Of a DNA stretch of 6,466 nucleotides, positions 6,063 to 6,466 are shown piece by piece. This stretch comes from Spirosoma fluviale (GTDB taxonomy: Bacteria; Bacteroidota; Bacteroidia; Cytophagales; Spirosomataceae). How positions within the stretch are numbered: position 1 is the stretch's first letter; each line of letters begins with the position of its first letter. The notes below the pieces were generated by a model, which searched no databases, was not told where the DNA came from, and saw only the letters and a program-made list of their open reading frames with translations. The translations under genes and the position numbers were made by a program. The DNA lies in the NCBI GenBank assembly GCA_945906915.1, contig CAMDSI010000125.1, forward strand, positions 1 through 6,466, read 5' to 3'.

Positions 6063-6466
6063 ATGAATCCCATCCAGTATCAATTTCTTCCCGAAAACTT
6101 TCAGAATTCCGACCCGAATAAATTTCGCGTGGAGGATTTGAAATCGGAGGAAATGATCATTTCCCTGGGACCCCAGCATCCATCAACGCACGGAGTTATT
6201 CGATTAGAAGTAATCTCTGACGGAGAATGGATAAAAGAGGTGGTTCCTCATTTAGGGTATTTACACCGTTGCTTCGAGAAACATGCGGAAGCGCTGCCTT
6301 TCAATCAAATCATCCCGTATGTGGATCGATTGGATTATATGGCGGCTATGAATTCGGAGCATGCCTATGTGATGGCGGTGGAAAAGATGCTGGATTTAAC
6401 AGGGAAGCTTCCTAAACGCATTGAATACATTCGCGTACTTGTGGCGGAATTAAATCGGATCGCGTC
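6063..6466 (+). CDS. nuoD: NADH-quinone oxidoreductase subunit D, N-terminal part (runs off window)
   Basis: 134 residues are visible of a protein usually near 400. NuoD is the 49-kDa-type subunit of the peripheral arm of respiratory complex I and forms part of the quinone pocket. LGPQHPSTHGVIRLEV (35-50) is the family hallmark. His43 and Tyr92 correspond to the quinone head-group residues His38 and Tyr87 of Thermus Nqo4. Further conserved blocks are PHLGYLHR (62-69), IPYVDRLDY (84-92) and IRVLVAELNRIA (123-134). The N-terminus begins at its own ATG with no NuoC part attached, so this is not a nuoCD fusion. No Shine-Dalgarno; the leader ends in a T-rich run. It is the first gene on its side of a divergent spacer, so nuoC is not directly upstream. 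The rest of the locus is outside the window. Confidence 0.97.
   Translation, partial: MNPIQYQFLPENFQNSDPNKFRVEDLKSEEMIISLGPQHPSTHGVIRLEVISDGEWIKEVVPHLGYLHRCFEKHAEALPFNQIIPYVDRLDYMAAMNSEHAYVMAVEKMLDLTGKLPKRIEYIRVLVAELNRIA

Noticed and set aside
1..6466. Hidden mobile element, CRISPR array, toxin-antitoxin or defence system
   Set aside because: All coding space is taken by recognisable housekeeping genes plus one propeller gene, spacers are at most 134 bp, and I see no terminal inverted repeats, spaced repeats or transposase or nuclease motifs on either strand.

Overview
This window looks like a core chromosomal segment of a member of the Bacteroidota, most likely of the Cytophagales; the order-level guess rests on protein flavour only. 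Four things support the phylum. A 50-residue DUF4295 protein, a family confined to this phylum, lies directly after rpmG. The rpmG promoter is a textbook Bacteroidota promoter (TTTG, 19 bp, TACCTTTG). Start codons lack a convincing Shine-Dalgarno sequence at nearly every gene. nuoD is a stand-alone gene rather than a nuoCD fusion.

Layout, left to right. Positions 1-1712 hold the end of era and complete der on the plus strand, two GTPases of ribosome assembly that are probably co-transcribed. On the minus strand, 1692-2729 encodes a secreted Asp-box (BNR-like) beta-propeller protein of unknown function whose 3' end overlaps der by 21 bp. A 106-bp divergent spacer leads to glnS (2836-4506, plus). 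Its stop codon directly abuts the stop of ftsY (4507-5484, minus). Upstream of ftsY, on the same strand, are a strong bidirectional terminator hairpin (about 5522-5558), the DUF4295 gene (5585-5737) and rpmG (5746-5928). A 134-bp divergent spacer carries back-to-back promoters, followed by the start of nuoD (6063 to the window edge, plus).

The common theme is protein synthesis and targeting: ribosome assembly (Era, Der), aminoacylation (GlnRS), large-subunit proteins (L33, DUF4295) and co-translational membrane targeting (FtsY). NuoD opens a respiratory complex I locus that extends beyond the window. The propeller protein is the only accessory-looking gene.

I found no tRNA or rRNA gene, CRISPR array, insertion sequence, phage gene or defence system, and no gene-free stretch longer than 134 bp. 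I see no convincing undescribed biological system here. The points worth a second look are organisational: divergent promoters sharing a core, a terminator separating ftsY from the ribosomal genes, an rpmG cluster without rpmB, a nuoD not preceded by nuoC, and extremely tight convergent gene ends.
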